Source: Actinobacteria bacterium 69-20
GTDB taxonomy: Bacteria > Actinomycetota > Actinomycetes > Mycobacteriales > Nakamurellaceae
DNA length: 64,000 nucleotides
Reading direction: 5' to 3'
Assembly: GCA_001897425.1 (NCBI GenBank)
Contig: MKSW01000001.1
Coordinates: forward strand, 1-64,000
Positions 1-8,995 of the stretch are shown here, in pieces. Position numbers and translations under genes: made by a program. How positions within the stretch are numbered: position 1 is the first letter of the stretch; each line of letters begins with the position of its first letter. The notes beneath the pieces were generated by a model. The model was given only the letters and a program-made list of their open reading frames with translations, ran no database searches and was not told where the DNA came from.

Positions 1-60
1 GCAGCGGTCATCCTGTCAGCCTGCATCGTCTGGGCACGCCTATTAGGAGACACACCCTAG
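1..60 (+). CDS. 3' end of an upstream gene (partial)
   Basis: Frame 1 is open from the window edge and stops with TAG at 58-60. It encodes a 19-residue hydrophobic tail (AAVILSACIVWARLLGDTP). The following permease genes would normally be preceded by an ABC ATPase gene, but this hydrophobic tail does not look like the end of an ATPase, so it may belong to another membrane protein. It is too short to identify. Confidence 0.3.
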   Translation, partial: AAVILSACIVWARLLGDTP

Positions 61-91
61 CGCGACTGGCACGACTAGCGCGGCTAGCACG

Positions 92-886
92 GTGCGGCCG
101 GTACCGGGCTGGACGTACCGGGTGCGCGCGTGGGAGTACCTGATGCGGCAGTGGCGGCCGTATTTCGTGTCCGGCCTGGTGGAGGCGGTCGGCGGCCCCG
201 CCTTGTACCTGCTCGCGCTGGGCCTCGGCATGGGCACGCTGGTCAACAGGAACGGAGCCGCCGCGCTCGGCGGCGCCACGTACGTGCAGTACATCGCCCC
301 GGCGCTGCTGTGCGCCGCCGCCCTGCAGATCGCGTTTTCGGAGTGCTCCTTCGCGACGTTCGGTCGGATCAAGTGGCGGCGGACGCTCTGGGGGATCACC
401 GCGACCCCCATCGCGCCGGAGATTGCCGCGGACGCGCACGTGATGTTCATCTCCACCCGGCTCACGCTTTCCGCGGTGCTCTACTACCTGGTGCTGCTCG
501 TGTTCGGTGTGGCCGGCGGGCCGGCCGGGTTGCTGATGATCCCGATCGCGGTGCTCTCCGCGATGGCGGTCGGCGTATGGATCCTGGCGCTGTCCGCGAC
601 CATCGAGGACGACGCGGCGGTCGTCTTCAACCTCGTCATGCGGTTCGGGATCATTCCGGCGACGCTGTTCTCCGCATCGTTCTTCCCCATCGAGCAACTG
701 CCCTGGGTGGTCCGGCCGCTCGCGTGGCTCTCGCCGCTCTGGCACGGGAACGAGCTGGCCAGGGACGCGGCGCTGGGCGGCCTGCCGGTGTGGCGGGTCG
801 CCCTGCACCTCGCGGTGCTGCTGGCCCTGTTCGCCGCTGGGTTCGTGGTGGCGCGCCATCGTTTTCGATCGCGGCTCGCGTCATGA
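92..886 (+). CDS. ABC-2 type transporter permease (first of a pair)
   Basis: A 264-residue polytopic membrane protein of the ABC-2 / NodJ-DrrB permease type. These pair with a cytoplasmic ATPase to export lipids, drugs or polysaccharides. The N-terminus (WTYRVRAWEYLMRQW) is the usual amphipathic entry segment. Hydrophobic segments follow at roughly residues 33-55, 65-90, 125-150, 155-180, 195-215 and 235-257. The GTG at 92 is the only start codon between the in-frame stop at 44 and the conserved region; no good ribosome binding site precedes it. The gene overlaps the next permease by ATGA, so the two are probably translationally coupled and form a heterodimer. The partner ATPase is presumably upstream of the window. 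The substrate is unknown. Confidence 0.8.
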   Translation: MRPVPGWTYRVRAWEYLMRQWRPYFVSGLVEAVGGPALYLLALGLGMGTLVNRNGAAALGGATYVQYIAPALLCAAALQIAFSECSFATFGRIKWRRTLWGITATPIAPEIAADAHVMFISTRLTLSAVLYYLVLLVFGVAGGPAGLLMIPIAVLSAMAVGVWILALSATIEDDAAVVFNLVMRFGIIPATLFSASFFPIEQLPWVVRPLAWLSPLWHGNELARDAALGGLPVWRVALHLAVLLALFAAGFVVARHRFRSRLAS

Positions 887-1812
887 GCCGAGAACCGGAT
901 ATGACGCAGTTCGCTGCGTCGGGCGCCGCGGGGGAAGCCGCGCCCGCGGGGCGCGGGATTCCTACACCCGAATCGGCGAGAACATCGTCATACTCGGCGG
1001 TTTCACGCCCCGGTGGCGGACTGGTCGGGCGGATCATCCCGGTGCGGATGTACGCGGGCCGCTCCCGGGTGATGCTGGAGCGATCCCTGCTCACCACGCG
1101 GACCATCAAGTGGACACTGATCTCCGGGTTCTTCGAGCCGCTGTTCTACCTGCTGGCGATGGGCGCCGGGATGGGGTCGCTGATCGGCACGGTGGAGGGG
1201 CCGACGGGGCCGGTGGCGTATGCGGCGTTCATCGCACCCGGGCTGCTCGCGACCTCGGCGATGAACGGGGCCGTGTTCGACTCGACGACCAACGTGTTCT
1301 TCAAGCTGCGCTACGCGAAAACCTATGACGCCATGCTCGCCACCTCGCTCGGGCCCGTCGACGTGGCGCTGGGCGAGATCGGCTGGGCGCTCGGGCGGGG
1401 CGCGACGTACGCGGTGACCTTCGAGATCGTCATGCTGGCCATGGGTCTGGTGCACTCGCCGTGGGCGATCCTGGCGGTTCCGGCGGCGGTGCTGATCGCG
1501 TTGGGCTTCGCGGCGATCGGCATGGCGGTCTGCACGTTCCTGAAGACGTTCCAGCACCTCGACTGGGTCACCATGTCGCTGCTACCGATGTTCCTGCTGT
1601 CGACGACGTTCTTCCCGCTGTCGGTGTACCCGCGGGCGGCGCAGTTCGTGGTCGAGGCGATGCCGCTGTACCACGGCATCGAGATGGTCCGGGCACTGAC
1701 GCTCGGGGCGGTGGATTGGTCGATGGTCGGGCACGTGGCGTACTTCCTGGCCGTGGCCGTGGTGGGCGTGTCGGTGACGTCGCGCCGCCTGGAAAAGCTG
1801 CTGCTGACGTGA
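883..1812 (+). CDS. ABC-2 type transporter permease (second of a pair)
   Basis: A 309-residue permease of the same family as its upstream neighbour, sharing the family layout (RSRVMLERSL, then FEPLFYLLAMGAGMG, then the central FLLSTTFFPLSVYP segment). The start at 883 is chosen because its ATGA overlaps the stop of the first permease. The ATG at 901 is a possible second start. The first 45 residues are an unconserved, Ala/Gly/Ser-rich extension. This extension carries two copies of the interspersed GAACNNCGTCAT motif in opposite orientations (901-912 and 980-991), so it may have been lengthened by that sequence. Function is inferred from family and pairing only. Confidence 0.8.
   Translation: MSREPDMTQFAASGAAGEAAPAGRGIPTPESARTSSYSAVSRPGGGLVGRIIPVRMYAGRSRVMLERSLLTTRTIKWTLISGFFEPLFYLLAMGAGMGSLIGTVEGPTGPVAYAAFIAPGLLATSAMNGAVFDSTTNVFFKLRYAKTYDAMLATSLGPVDVALGEIGWALGRGATYAVTFEIVMLAMGLVHSPWAILAVPAAVLIALGFAAIGMAVCTFLKTFQHLDWVTMSLLPMFLLSTTFFPLSVYPRAAQFVVEAMPLYHGIEMVRALTLGAVDWSMVGHVAYFLAVAVVGVSVTSRRLEKLLLT
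901..912 (-). repeat. Interspersed motif GAACNNCGTCAT, copy 1
   Basis: Exact match on the minus strand (ATGACGCAGTTC on plus). In the coding frame it reads M-T-Q-F in the N-terminal extension of the second permease. It faces copy 2, 67 bp away. Confidence 0.75.
980..991 (+). repeat. Interspersed motif GAACNNCGTCAT, copy 2
   Basis: Exact match, continuing as ACTCGG. It is read as T-S-S-Y-S in the permease N-terminal extension, using the rare codon TCA. Confidence 0.8.
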
Positions 1813-2169
1813 GCCGGCGGGCCGGTTGGGCGCGCCGAGGCAGGCGGTGTGGGATACTGACAGGGCACGGCGTTGCAAAAAGCGGCCCGTGCCCGATCCG
1901 GCCGCGGCCGGTCGCGTGGGATTCCGGCGCGTGAGAGGCGCCGTCTGCTGGTGCCAGCGGGTGAGAGCCGCAGGCCGAGTGAGTCCCGGCGCGATCAAGG
2001 TTCGCGCGGGATCGGCCCCACGCTGACTTCCCGCTGCGTTCGATTCGGTCCGGTGCCTGATTGGCCCGGTTCGATTCGGATGCGGAGGACATGATTTCCG
2101 CCGATGAGGACCCCTGTGCGGACGCGCCGATGCGCGCCCGGGGGTAGGCGGGAAAGGACCCGTATCACG
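1813..2169. other. Non-coding stretch before rne
   Basis: About 357 bp without a convincing gene. It contains a GATACT hexamer at 1853 that could be a -10 box and two direct copies of GTTCGATTCGG (near 2038 and 2069). A GGAGG at 2084-2088 is too close to the ATG at 2091, which opens only an 18-codon frame, and too far from the ATG at 2104. The region is most simply a promoter plus long 5' leader for rne. I see no tRNA or terminator. Confidence 0.5.
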
Positions 2170-5100
2170 ATGCCGTCAACCACCACTCTCGGTTCCACCG
2201 GCGGTCCCGCTCCCGCGCTGACCGAAGCCCTCGCCGACCTGCCGCCGCGGGTCCGCGTCCACGATCTCGCTCGGCGCGCCGGGCTCAGCTCTAAGCAGGC
2301 GATCGACGCGCTGGCCGCCGCCGGTGTGCCGGTCGGGTCGGCATCGTCGTCGATCGATCGCGATGTCGCCGAGGCCCTGCTGACCTCGCTTCTGGGTGGT
2401 GCCGCCGGTGCCGTCGGCGCGGCCGGAAATGCGGGCAATCGGCGCCGTGCGGATCAGCCGAGCAGGGCTGGCAAGAGGGCCGATCAGGCCGCCCAACCGG
2501 ACAAACCCGCGAGGGCCGCGACGAAGGGTGACCGGTCCGCAGGTACGCAGCGCGATCGGGCCGCCACAGCCAAGGGTGCAGGCGACCAACCCGCGCGTTC
2601 GGCGGAGATTCCGGCGAACAACGCGCCCGCGGCGCGGAAAGGGCGGGCCGCCAAGCCTGCCACGGCAGCCGAGCCGGCCGCGGATCACGCACGCGCGGCC
2701 GAGTCCCCGGACGGCACGGCGCCGGGGCGGCAGGGCGCCGCTCGGAGGAGCCGCGGCCGATCCGCAGCAGGCTCCGGCGCGCCGGCCGATGTGGTGTCGC
2801 CGTCAGCGGGCGAGGTACAGCAACACGAAGCGACCGGACAGCAGGATCGGCACGATGGGGGCGGCGACGGCGAGTCCGCCCACGGCCGCCGGCGTCGTCG
2901 CGGCGGGCGGGGTCGTCGCAGCGGTCGGGGCGGCAGCGACGGCGTCGTCGACGCGTCCCTGCCCGGACCGAGCGAAGCTCACGCCGACGGCACCGAACCG
3001 GCCGTCGAGCCGGCCGCCGAATCAGCCGCTGCGGCGGACGGGGTCGACGCGGCCGAGCTTGCCGAGCCCCCCGTGGCAACCGGCCGCCGCCGCGCGCGGG
3101 GCGCGCGCCGGGAGCCGGCGGGCGGTCACGACGCAGACCACGAAGACCGGGAAGACACAGTCTCCGAGGCGGATGTCGACGCCGAAGCGGAGGACGGCGA
3201 GGACGAAGGTTCGAGCTCCCGTCGCCGTCGCCGTCGGCGCCGCCGCCGGTCGGGATCGGCAGGCGGAGCCGAGGGCGCCCTCGATGAGGATGAGCCGGCT
3301 CGCCGCAGCTCGACGGACGTGTCGACCGCCGGCGCCGTGCAGGGCGTCCGCGGCTCGACCCGGCTCGAGGCGAAGCGGCAACGCCGCCGGGACAGCCGCG
3401 ACTCCCGCCGCAGGCCGCAGATCCTGTCGGAGGCGGAGTTCCTCGCCCGGCGCGAGTCGGTGGACCGCGTCATGGCCGTGCGGCAGCGCGGCGACCTTGC
3501 GCAGGTCGCGCTGCTGGAGGACGGTGTCCTCGTCGAACACTTCGTGTCCCGCAGCGGCAGCGCCTCGATGATCGGCAACGTCTATCTGGGGCGGGTGCAG
3601 AACGTGCTGCCGTCCATGGAGGCCGCGTTCGTCGACATCGGCAAGGGTCGCAACGCCGTGCTGTACGCCGGCGAGGTGAACTGGGACATCGCCGGTCTGG
3701 AGGGCAAGGAGCGGCGCATCGAGACCGCCCTGTCCAGTGGCGACACCGTGCTGGTGCAGGTGTCCAAGGACCCGATCGGGCACAAGGGCGCGCGACTCAC
3801 CACGCAGATCTCACTGCCCGGCCGGTTCCTCGTCTTCGTGCCCGGCGGTGGTGCGACCGGCATCTCCCGCAAGCTGCCCGACACCGAACGCAAGCGGCTG
3901 AAGAAGATCCTGGACAAGATCGTGCCCGCGGAGGCCGGGGTCATCATTCGCACCGCGGCGGAAGGGGTCGGCGAGGACGATCTCACCGCCGATGTCGCGC
4001 GGCTGCAGGCGCAATGGGCGGAGATCTCCGCGGCCGCCGAGAAGGCAACCAAGGCGGCGAAGGCGTCGAATTCGTCCGCCCCCGCGCAGCTCTACGCCGA
4101 ACCGGACACGCTCATCAAGGTCATTCGTGACCTGTTCAACTCGGATATCCACCGGCTGCTGGTCGACGGGGACGATGCGTGGGCATCGCTGTCCGAGTAC
4201 GTCCTTGCCGTCGCGCCGGAGCTCGCCGATCGAGTGAGCCGGTATGTCGGCGACAAGGACGTCTTCGCCGAGTTCCGGATCGACGAGCAGATCGCCAAGG
4301 CCCTGGAACGCAAAGTGCGGCTGCCCTCCGGTGGATCATTGGTCATCGACCGAACCGAGGCAATGACGGTGATCGACGTCAACACCGGCAAGTTCACCGG
4401 ATCGGGCGGCAATCTCGAGGAGACCGTCACCCGCAACAACCTGGAGGCCGCCGAGGAGATCGTCCGGCAGCTCCGGCTGCGGGACATCGGCGGGATCATC
4501 GTGGTCGACTTCATCGACATGGTGCTCGAATCGAACCGGGAGCTGGTCCTGCGCCGGCTCACCGAGTGTCTGGGCCGCGACCGCACCCGTCACCAGGTGG
4601 CCGAGGTCACGTCGCTCGGCCTGGTGCAGATGACCCGCAAACGCATGGGTCTCGGCCTGGTAGAAGCATTCTCGGAGCCGTGCGCCACCTGCAACGGACG
4701 CGGCATCGTGCTGCACGACACTCCGTCGGATATCAGCGATGCGGACTCCGACGCCGAGATCGGCACCGGCCGCACGGCGCGCAGAGGCCGCAAGCGCGGA
4801 AACCAGCAGGACGATCGGGACACCGCTGCGCGGTTCGAGCCGCTCGTCGTGGAACGAGTGACCGCGGACGCCAAGCCCGATCCGCGCGGTCCCCGGCCGC
4901 CGGTCTCGTTCCGCACCGAGGACGGTGCGGTGCACGATCTGGTGCACGGTGGCGCGGGTCATGCGGCTCATCGTGTGGCTGATCATGCAGCGCAGATGAC
5001 GATGTTCTCGGGGTCGGACCTCGACGCGACCGCCACGCCCGAGGGAGCCGTGCCTGAGCCTGCGATGCCGGAGACCGCTGCGTCCGATACCGCCGTGCCC

Positions 5101-5277
5101 ACGACCGTTCCCGTCGAGACCGTGCCCGTTACTGCTGTGCTCGTCGAGACTGCGCCCATGGAAGATGCCGCGTCGAAGAAGCCGGTGCGCCGCCGGCGCG
5201 CGGCCGGGCGGCCGGCAGGCGCGCCGGCGACAGCAGCGGCCGTGGTCGACATCGTGCTGCCGACGCCTGCAGGCTGA
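2170..5277 (+). CDS. rne: Ribonuclease E/G family endoribonuclease
   Basis: A 1035-residue RNase E/G, the endonuclease that processes rRNA and starts mRNA decay. In order: an IF2N-like helical segment near the N-terminus (DLARRAGLSSKQAIDALAAAG); a long Ala/Arg/Glu-rich disordered region with arginine runs (to about 430); the S1 RNA-binding domain (about 430-520); the catalytic core with the metal-binding aspartates of VIDVNTGKFTG (about 733) and VVDFIDM (about 777); and the CATC zinc-link (about 837). A variable acidic and Val/Thr-rich tail closes the protein. The ATG at 2170 is preferred over an in-frame ATG at 2104 because of AAAGGA upstream and the match of the N-terminus to the family. 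The tail carries a motif copy at 4996. Position directly before rplU-rpmA-obg is the standard actinobacterial order. Confidence 0.93.
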   Translation: MPSTTTLGSTGGPAPALTEALADLPPRVRVHDLARRAGLSSKQAIDALAAAGVPVGSASSSIDRDVAEALLTSLLGGAAGAVGAAGNAGNRRRADQPSRAGKRADQAAQPDKPARAATKGDRSAGTQRDRAATAKGAGDQPARSAEIPANNAPAARKGRAAKPATAAEPAADHARAAESPDGTAPGRQGAARRSRGRSAAGSGAPADVVSPSAGEVQQHEATGQQDRHDGGGDGESAHGRRRRRGGRGRRSGRGGSDGVVDASLPGPSEAHADGTEPAVEPAAESAAAADGVDAAELAEPPVATGRRRARGARREPAGGHDADHEDREDTVSEADVDAEAEDGEDEGSSSRRRRRRRRRRSGSAGGAEGALDEDEPARRSSTDVSTAGAVQGVRGSTRLEAKRQRRRDSRDSRRRPQILSEAEFLARRESVDRVMAVRQRGDLAQVALLEDGVLVEHFVSRSGSASMIGNVYLGRVQNVLPSMEAAFVDIGKGRNAVLYAGEVNWDIAGLEGKERRIETALSSGDTVLVQVSKDPIGHKGARLTTQISLPGRFLVFVPGGGATGISRKLPDTERKRLKKILDKIVPAEAGVIIRTAAEGVGEDDLTADVARLQAQWAEISAAAEKATKAAKASNSSAPAQLYAEPDTLIKVIRDLFNSDIHRLLVDGDDAWASLSEYVLAVAPELADRVSRYVGDKDVFAEFRIDEQIAKALERKVRLPSGGSLVIDRTEAMTVIDVNTGKFTGSGGNLEETVTRNNLEAAEEIVRQLRLRDIGGIIVVDFIDMVLESNRELVLRRLTECLGRDRTRHQVAEVTSLGLVQMTRKRMGLGLVEAFSEPCATCNGRGIVLHDTPSDISDADSDAEIGTGRTARRGRKRGNQQDDRDTAARFEPLVVERVTADAKPDPRGPRPPVSFRTEDGAVHDLVHGGAGHAAHRVADHAAQMTMFSGSDLDATATPEGAVPEPAMPETAASDTAVPTTVPVETVPVTAVLVETAPMEDAASKKPVRRRRAAGRPAGAPATAAAVVDIVLPTPAG
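4996..5007 (-). repeat. Interspersed motif GAACNNCGTCAT, copy 3
   Basis: Exact match on the minus strand. It is read as M-T-M-F in the unconserved C-terminal tail of RNase E. Confidence 0.75.
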
Positions 5278-5369
5278 GCCGCGCCGGCGACGGCAGGGCT
5301 CGCGTTGCCCGCAGCGGACGCGGCGCACGAGCGGGTGACCTTCCGCACGGTGCTCGGCGCCCGGTCGGT

Positions 5370-5399
5370 TTGCTCGCGTGGCGACGCGTCGCGTATGCT
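5370..5399 (+). promoter_or_regulatory. Candidate promoter of rplU-rpmA
   Basis: TTGCTC (5370-5375), an 18-nt spacer and TATGCT (5394-5399) resemble a housekeeping promoter. It lies about 130 nt before rplU in the rne-rplU gap, which would give the ribosomal protein genes their own transcript with a leader. Confidence 0.45.
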
Positions 5400-5447
5400 G
5401 GGATGTCGGTCGCGGTGCGTGCGGCGCGTTTTGTGGTGCGCATGTGC

Positions 5448-5473
5448 GCTGCGGCCCGGCCGGGTCCCGCAGC
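5448..5473 (+). promoter_or_regulatory. Hairpin in the rplU leader
   Basis: GCTGCGG (5448-5454) pairs perfectly with CCGCAGC (5467-5473); the loop contains a further CCCGG/CCGGG pairing. It sits in the presumed 5' leader of rplU. Ribosomal protein leaders are often autoregulatory, but nothing in this sequence proves that here. Confidence 0.3.
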
Positions 5474-5528
5474 GGCCGCGTGACCACTGTGCAGGACATC
5501 AGGCAGGAATCGAACAGGCAGGATAGCG

Positions 5529-5840
5529 ATGTACGCGATCGTCAGGACCGGCGGCAAGCAGTACAAGGTCGTCGAGGGTGACGTCATCACGGTCGAGAAG
5601 CTCGAGGGTGAGGCCGGGACCGCGGTCGATTTTCCAGCGGTGCTGGTGGTCGACGGCGAGACGGTAACCGCCGACGCTGACAAGCTCGCGGCGGTGTCCG
5701 TCTCCGGCGAGATCGTGGGGCACGGCAAGGGCGAGAAGATCGTCATCCACAAGTTCAAGAACAAGACCGGGTACCACAAGCGGCAGGGGCACCGTCAGCC
5801 GCTGACCCACGTCAAAGTCACCGGCATCGCGGCTCGCTGA
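5529..5840 (+). CDS. rplU: Large ribosomal subunit protein bL21
   Basis: A 103-residue bL21, a 23S rRNA-binding protein of the 50S subunit. The N-terminus [14 protein letters not shown] and the C-terminal [14 protein letters not shown] are family hallmarks, and length is normal. It is followed after 28 bp by rpmA, the usual pairing, so the two are probably cotranscribed from the promoter near 5370. Confidence 0.97.
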   Translation: MYAIVRTGGKQYKVVEGDVITVEKLEGEAGTAVDFPAVLVVDGETVTADADKLAAVSVSGEIVGHGKGEKIVIHKFKNKTGYHKRQGHRQPLTHVKVTGIAAR

Positions 5841-5868
5841 CGTCAGCGCAGAGAAGAGGCTCACAGAG

Positions 5869-6159
5869 ATGGCACATAAAAAGGGAGCGTCCAGCTCGCG
5901 CAACGGCCGCGACTCGAACGCGCAGCGCCTCGGCGTCAAGCGCTTCGGCGGACAGCAGGTGAGCGCCGGCGAGATCCTGGTCCGCCAGCGCGGCACCAAG
6001 TTCCACCCCGGTGACGGCGTCGGCCGCGGCAAGGACGACACACTGTTCGCGCTCGTTCCGGGCGCCGTCGAGTTCGGCACGCGTCGCGGGCGCAAGACCG
6101 TGAACATCGTGACTGAGCCGTCCGTGTTGCCCGTGCCGGCCGTCGCAGCACAGGCCTGA
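5869..6159 (+). CDS. rpmA: Large ribosomal subunit protein bL27
   Basis: A 96-residue bL27, whose N-terminus reaches toward the peptidyl transferase centre. It starts [16 protein letters not shown], so no Firmicutes-type cleavable N-terminal extension is present. The core [21 protein letters not shown] is typical. An AGAGAGG-like stretch precedes the ATG. It is followed by a strong hairpin that probably ends the rplU-rpmA transcript. Confidence 0.97.
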   Translation: MAHKKGASSSRNGRDSNAQRLGVKRFGGQQVSAGEILVRQRGTKFHPGDGVGRGKDDTLFALVPGAVEFGTRRGRKTVNIVTEPSVLPVPAVAAQA

Positions 6160-6181
6160 CCCGACGCCTACGTAGTTTCCA

Positions 6182-6214
6182 CGAGGGACGGCCCGCTCAC
6201 CGGGCCGTCCCTCG
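6182..6214 (+). terminator. Hairpin terminator after rpmA
   Basis: A perfect 14-bp stem (6182-6195 with 6201-6214) with a 5-nt loop CTCAC, 22 nt after the rpmA stop. There is no U-tract, as is common for actinobacterial terminators. Confidence 0.75.
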
Positions 6215-6284
6215 CTGCATTGATTGGCTTGTATTGATCGGCTGATTGCCCCTCGAGGGCGCCTGGGCGGAGAGGAGCACGGCG

Positions 6285-7760
6285 ATGGCCCGTTTCGTCG
6301 ACCGTGCGACGCTGCACGTCCAGGCCGGCGACGGCGGCAACGGTTGCGCCTCGGTGCGCCGGGAGAAGTTCAAACCGCTCGGCGGCCCGGATGGTGGCAA
6401 CGGTGGCAACGGCGGTGACGTGGTTCTCGAGGTGGACCCTGGCGTGCACCCCCTGCTCGACTTCCACTACCGCCCCAACATCCGCGCGGCCAACGGGCGC
6501 CCCGGCATGGGGGACAACAGGCACGGGGCAGCCGGCGGCGACCTGCACATCGGCGTGCCGGACGGCACGGTCGTCCTGAACGAGAACGGTGAACTGCTCG
6601 CGGATCTCGTCGGCGTCGGGGCAAGCTTCGTCGCGGCCCGCGGCGGGCGGGGCGGGTTGGGCAATGCCGCACTCGCCTCGAAGGCCCGCAAGGCCCCGGG
6701 CTTCGCCTTGCTCGGCGAGCAGGGCGAGGCGCTCGATATCGTCCTCGAGTTGAAGAGCGTCGCCGACGTGGGCCTCATCGGCTTCCCGTCGGCCGGCAAG
6801 TCCTCGCTCGTGTCGGTGCTGTCGGCCGCCAAGCCGAAGATCGCGGACTACCCGTTCACCACGCTGGAGCCGAACCTCGGCGTGGTGACCGCAGGGTCCG
6901 TCGTGTTCACCGTCGCGGACGTGCCCGGACTGATCCCGGGCGCCAGCGAGGGCCGCGGGCTCGGGCTGGAGTTCCTGCGGCACATCGAGCGGTGCGCCGT
7001 GCTGGTGCACGTGGTCGACTGCGCCACCGCCGAGCCCGGCCGCGACCCGGCGAGCGACATCGCGGCGGTGGAAACCGAACTCGCCCGCTACACCCCGTCA
7101 CTGGCAACGGATCTCGCCGACAAGCCGCGACTGGTCGCGCTGAACAAGATCGACGTGCCTGAGGCGCGGGAGCTTGCCGAGTTCGTCGCGGGCGACCTGC
7201 GGGCGGCCGGCCACCGGGTCTTCCTGGTGTCTACCGCCACCCACGAGGGCCTGGATGAACTCGCCTACGCCATGGCGGAAGCCGTCGAGACGGACCGGCG
7301 TACGCGGCCGGTGGGTGCGCCGCCGCGCATGGTGATCCGGCCCGCCGCCGTCGACTCCGAGCAGTTCACTGTCGAGGTGGATCCGGAGATACCGGGCGGC
7401 TTTGTTGTGCATGGCAGCAAGCCTGAGCGATGGATCCGGCAGACCGATTTCACCAACGACGAGGCCGTCGGCTACCTCGGCGATCGGCTGGCGCGGCTCG
7501 GCGTCGAGGACCGGCTTGCCGCGCTCGGTGCCGAACCCGGCGCCGCCGTGACCATCGGGGACGTGACGTTTGACTGGGAACCGGCGACTGCCGCGGGCGA
7601 TCTCGAGGTCCCGTCCGGACGCGGCACGGATGCGCGGCTGGAGACCACGGACCGCGTCCCGGCCGCCGAACGCAAGGTGCTGCATCGCATCCGGCGCGGG
7701 CTGCCGGCGGAGGTCGACGGCCCGGACGGTGCGCCGCGCGGCCGGAGTGCCCGCCGGTGA
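6285..7760 (+). CDS. obg: Obg family GTPase
   Basis: A 491-residue Obg/CgtA GTPase, involved in 50S assembly and stress signalling. Domains in order: the glycine-rich Obg fold ([19 protein letters not shown] onward, about 1-158), the G domain with P-loop GFPSAGKSS (about 165-173), DVPG, and NKID (about 286), then the OCT-type C-terminal domain. The ATG at 6285 is chosen because it gives the conserved N-terminus and has GAGAGGAG 9 nt upstream; an in-frame ATG at 6246 would add 13 unconserved residues. The proB start lies 5 bp after the stop, suggesting an obg-proB-proA-nadD-rsfS operon. Confidence 0.95.
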   Translation: MARFVDRATLHVQAGDGGNGCASVRREKFKPLGGPDGGNGGNGGDVVLEVDPGVHPLLDFHYRPNIRAANGRPGMGDNRHGAAGGDLHIGVPDGTVVLNENGELLADLVGVGASFVAARGGRGGLGNAALASKARKAPGFALLGEQGEALDIVLELKSVADVGLIGFPSAGKSSLVSVLSAAKPKIADYPFTTLEPNLGVVTAGSVVFTVADVPGLIPGASEGRGLGLEFLRHIERCAVLVHVVDCATAEPGRDPASDIAAVETELARYTPSLATDLADKPRLVALNKIDVPEARELAEFVAGDLRAAGHRVFLVSTATHEGLDELAYAMAEAVETDRRTRPVGAPPRMVIRPAAVDSEQFTVEVDPEIPGGFVVHGSKPERWIRQTDFTNDEAVGYLGDRLARLGVEDRLAALGAEPGAAVTIGDVTFDWEPATAAGDLEVPSGRGTDARLETTDRVPAAERKVLHRIRRGLPAEVDGPDGAPRGRSARR

Positions 7761-7764
7761 ACAC

Positions 7765-8961
7765 GTGAACGCCGTCATACCCGATGGCCGGCCACAGGTG
7801 GACACCCGCGTCGCGATCGGGGCGGCCCGCACCATCGTCGTCAAGGTGGGATCGTCATCGCTTACCACCGCGGCCGGCGGGCTGGACGCCGCCCGGCTCG
7901 ACGCGCTCGTCGACGCGCTCGCCGCCCGCGCGGAGACCGGCAGCAACGTGGTACTCGTGTCCTCCGGAGCCATCGCCGCCGGGCTGGCCCCGCTCGGCCT
8001 GCGGCGCCGGCCGCGGGACCTGCCCACCCAGCAGGCCGCGGCCTCGGTCGGCCAGCAGCAACTCGCGGCCCGGTACGCCGACTCGTTCTCGCGGCACGGG
8101 CTCAAGGTCGGCCAGGTGCTGCTCACCACCGACGACGTGGTGCGGCGGGCGCACTACCGCAATGCGCAGCGCACGTTCGCGCGGCTGCTGCATTTCGGGG
8201 TGGTGCCGGTGGTCAACGAGAACGACACGGTGGCGACCACCGAGATCCGGTTCGGCGACAACGACCGTCTCGCAGCGCTTGTCGCGCATCTCGTCGGGGC
8301 CGACGCACTGGTGTTGCTGTCCGACGTGGACGCTCTCTACACCGGCGACCCGCGCCTGCCGGACTCCACCGCGATCGCGGAGATCACCGACCCGGCACAG
8401 CTGACCGGGATCGCCATGGACAGCGGCAGCGAGCTCGGGACCGGGGGCATGGTGTCGAAGGTCACCGCCGCGATGATCGCGACGGGCGCGGGAATTCCGG
8501 TGCTGCTCGCCGACGCCGCACAGGCGACGACGGCACTGGCCGGCGGGCCTGGCCCACAGAACGGTCTGCAGCCCGGCCCGCAGATCGGCACGGTGTTCGC
8601 GCCCGCCCTGCGGCGCACCAGTGCGCGTCTGTTCTGGCTGCGGCATGCGGCGTCGTCGTCCGGGGCGCTCGCGCTGGACGCCGGCGCCGTTGCGGCCGTG
8701 ACCGCACGCCGCAAGTCGCTGCTTCCGGCGGGTATCACCGCTGTCCGCGGCGATTTCGAGTCCGGCGACGTCGTCGACCTGCTCGGTCCCGAGGGTGCCG
8801 TGGTCGCGCGCGGCATCGTGGGCCACGATGCGGCCGAACTCCCGGCGATCATCGGCAGGCACCTGGCGGACCTGCCGATGGAGCAGCGCCGTGAGGTGGT
8901 CCATGCGGACGATCTGGTGGTCGTGCGTCACCCGGCGCGGCGCGGCAAGGCTCCGGCGTGA
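7765..8961 (+). CDS. proB: Glutamate 5-kinase with PUA domain
   Basis: A 398-residue glutamate 5-kinase, which phosphorylates L-glutamate with ATP in the first step of proline synthesis. The amino acid kinase domain begins [13 protein letters not shown] and carries [11 protein letters not shown] and the substrate loop [10 protein letters not shown]; the C-terminal PUA domain starts near [19 protein letters not shown]. The GTG at 7765 follows the obg stop by 4 nt. GTG 7798 is a possible alternative, 11 codons on. The first codons overlap an interspersed motif copy (7767-7778). It works with the adjacent proA. Confidence 0.93.
   Translation: MNAVIPDGRPQVDTRVAIGAARTIVVKVGSSSLTTAAGGLDAARLDALVDALAARAETGSNVVLVSSGAIAAGLAPLGLRRRPRDLPTQQAAASVGQQQLAARYADSFSRHGLKVGQVLLTTDDVVRRAHYRNAQRTFARLLHFGVVPVVNENDTVATTEIRFGDNDRLAALVAHLVGADALVLLSDVDALYTGDPRLPDSTAIAEITDPAQLTGIAMDSGSELGTGGMVSKVTAAMIATGAGIPVLLADAAQATTALAGGPGPQNGLQPGPQIGTVFAPALRRTSARLFWLRHAASSSGALALDAGAVAAVTARRKSLLPAGITAVRGDFESGDVVDLLGPEGAVVARGIVGHDAAELPAIIGRHLADLPMEQRREVVHADDLVVVRHPARRGKAPA
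7767..7778 (+). repeat. Interspersed motif GAACNNCGTCAT, copy 4
   Basis: Exact match beginning inside the proB start codon and continuing ACCCG. It is read as N-A-V-I-P. Confidence 0.8.
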
Positions 8962-8995
8962 CGGCCGCCCATGGCAGGCTGAAGAGGTGGATGCG

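Noticed and set aside
2060..2085. A GGTTCGATTC stretch resembling a tRNA T-loop before rne.
   Set aside because: No acceptor stem, anticodon arm or D-arm can be found around it, and the same bases occur as a simple direct repeat at 2038.
2091..2147. An 18-codon frame (ATG 2091) after GGAGG, as a possible leader peptide of rne.
   Set aside because: GGAGG is only 2 nt from the ATG and the peptide has no regulatory features such as repeated codons.
2104..2169. ATG 2104 as the start of rne, adding 22 residues.
   Set aside because: The added residues are unconserved and Arg-rich, and the nearest GGAGG is 15 nt away; ATG 2170 fits the family better.
3457..3480. Further near-copies of the motif such as GGACCGCGTCAT (also near 11434 and 12274) and GATCGGCGTCAT near 10391.
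   Set aside because: They lack the A and CG-rich downstream context or lie in strongly conserved protein segments, so they may be chance matches.
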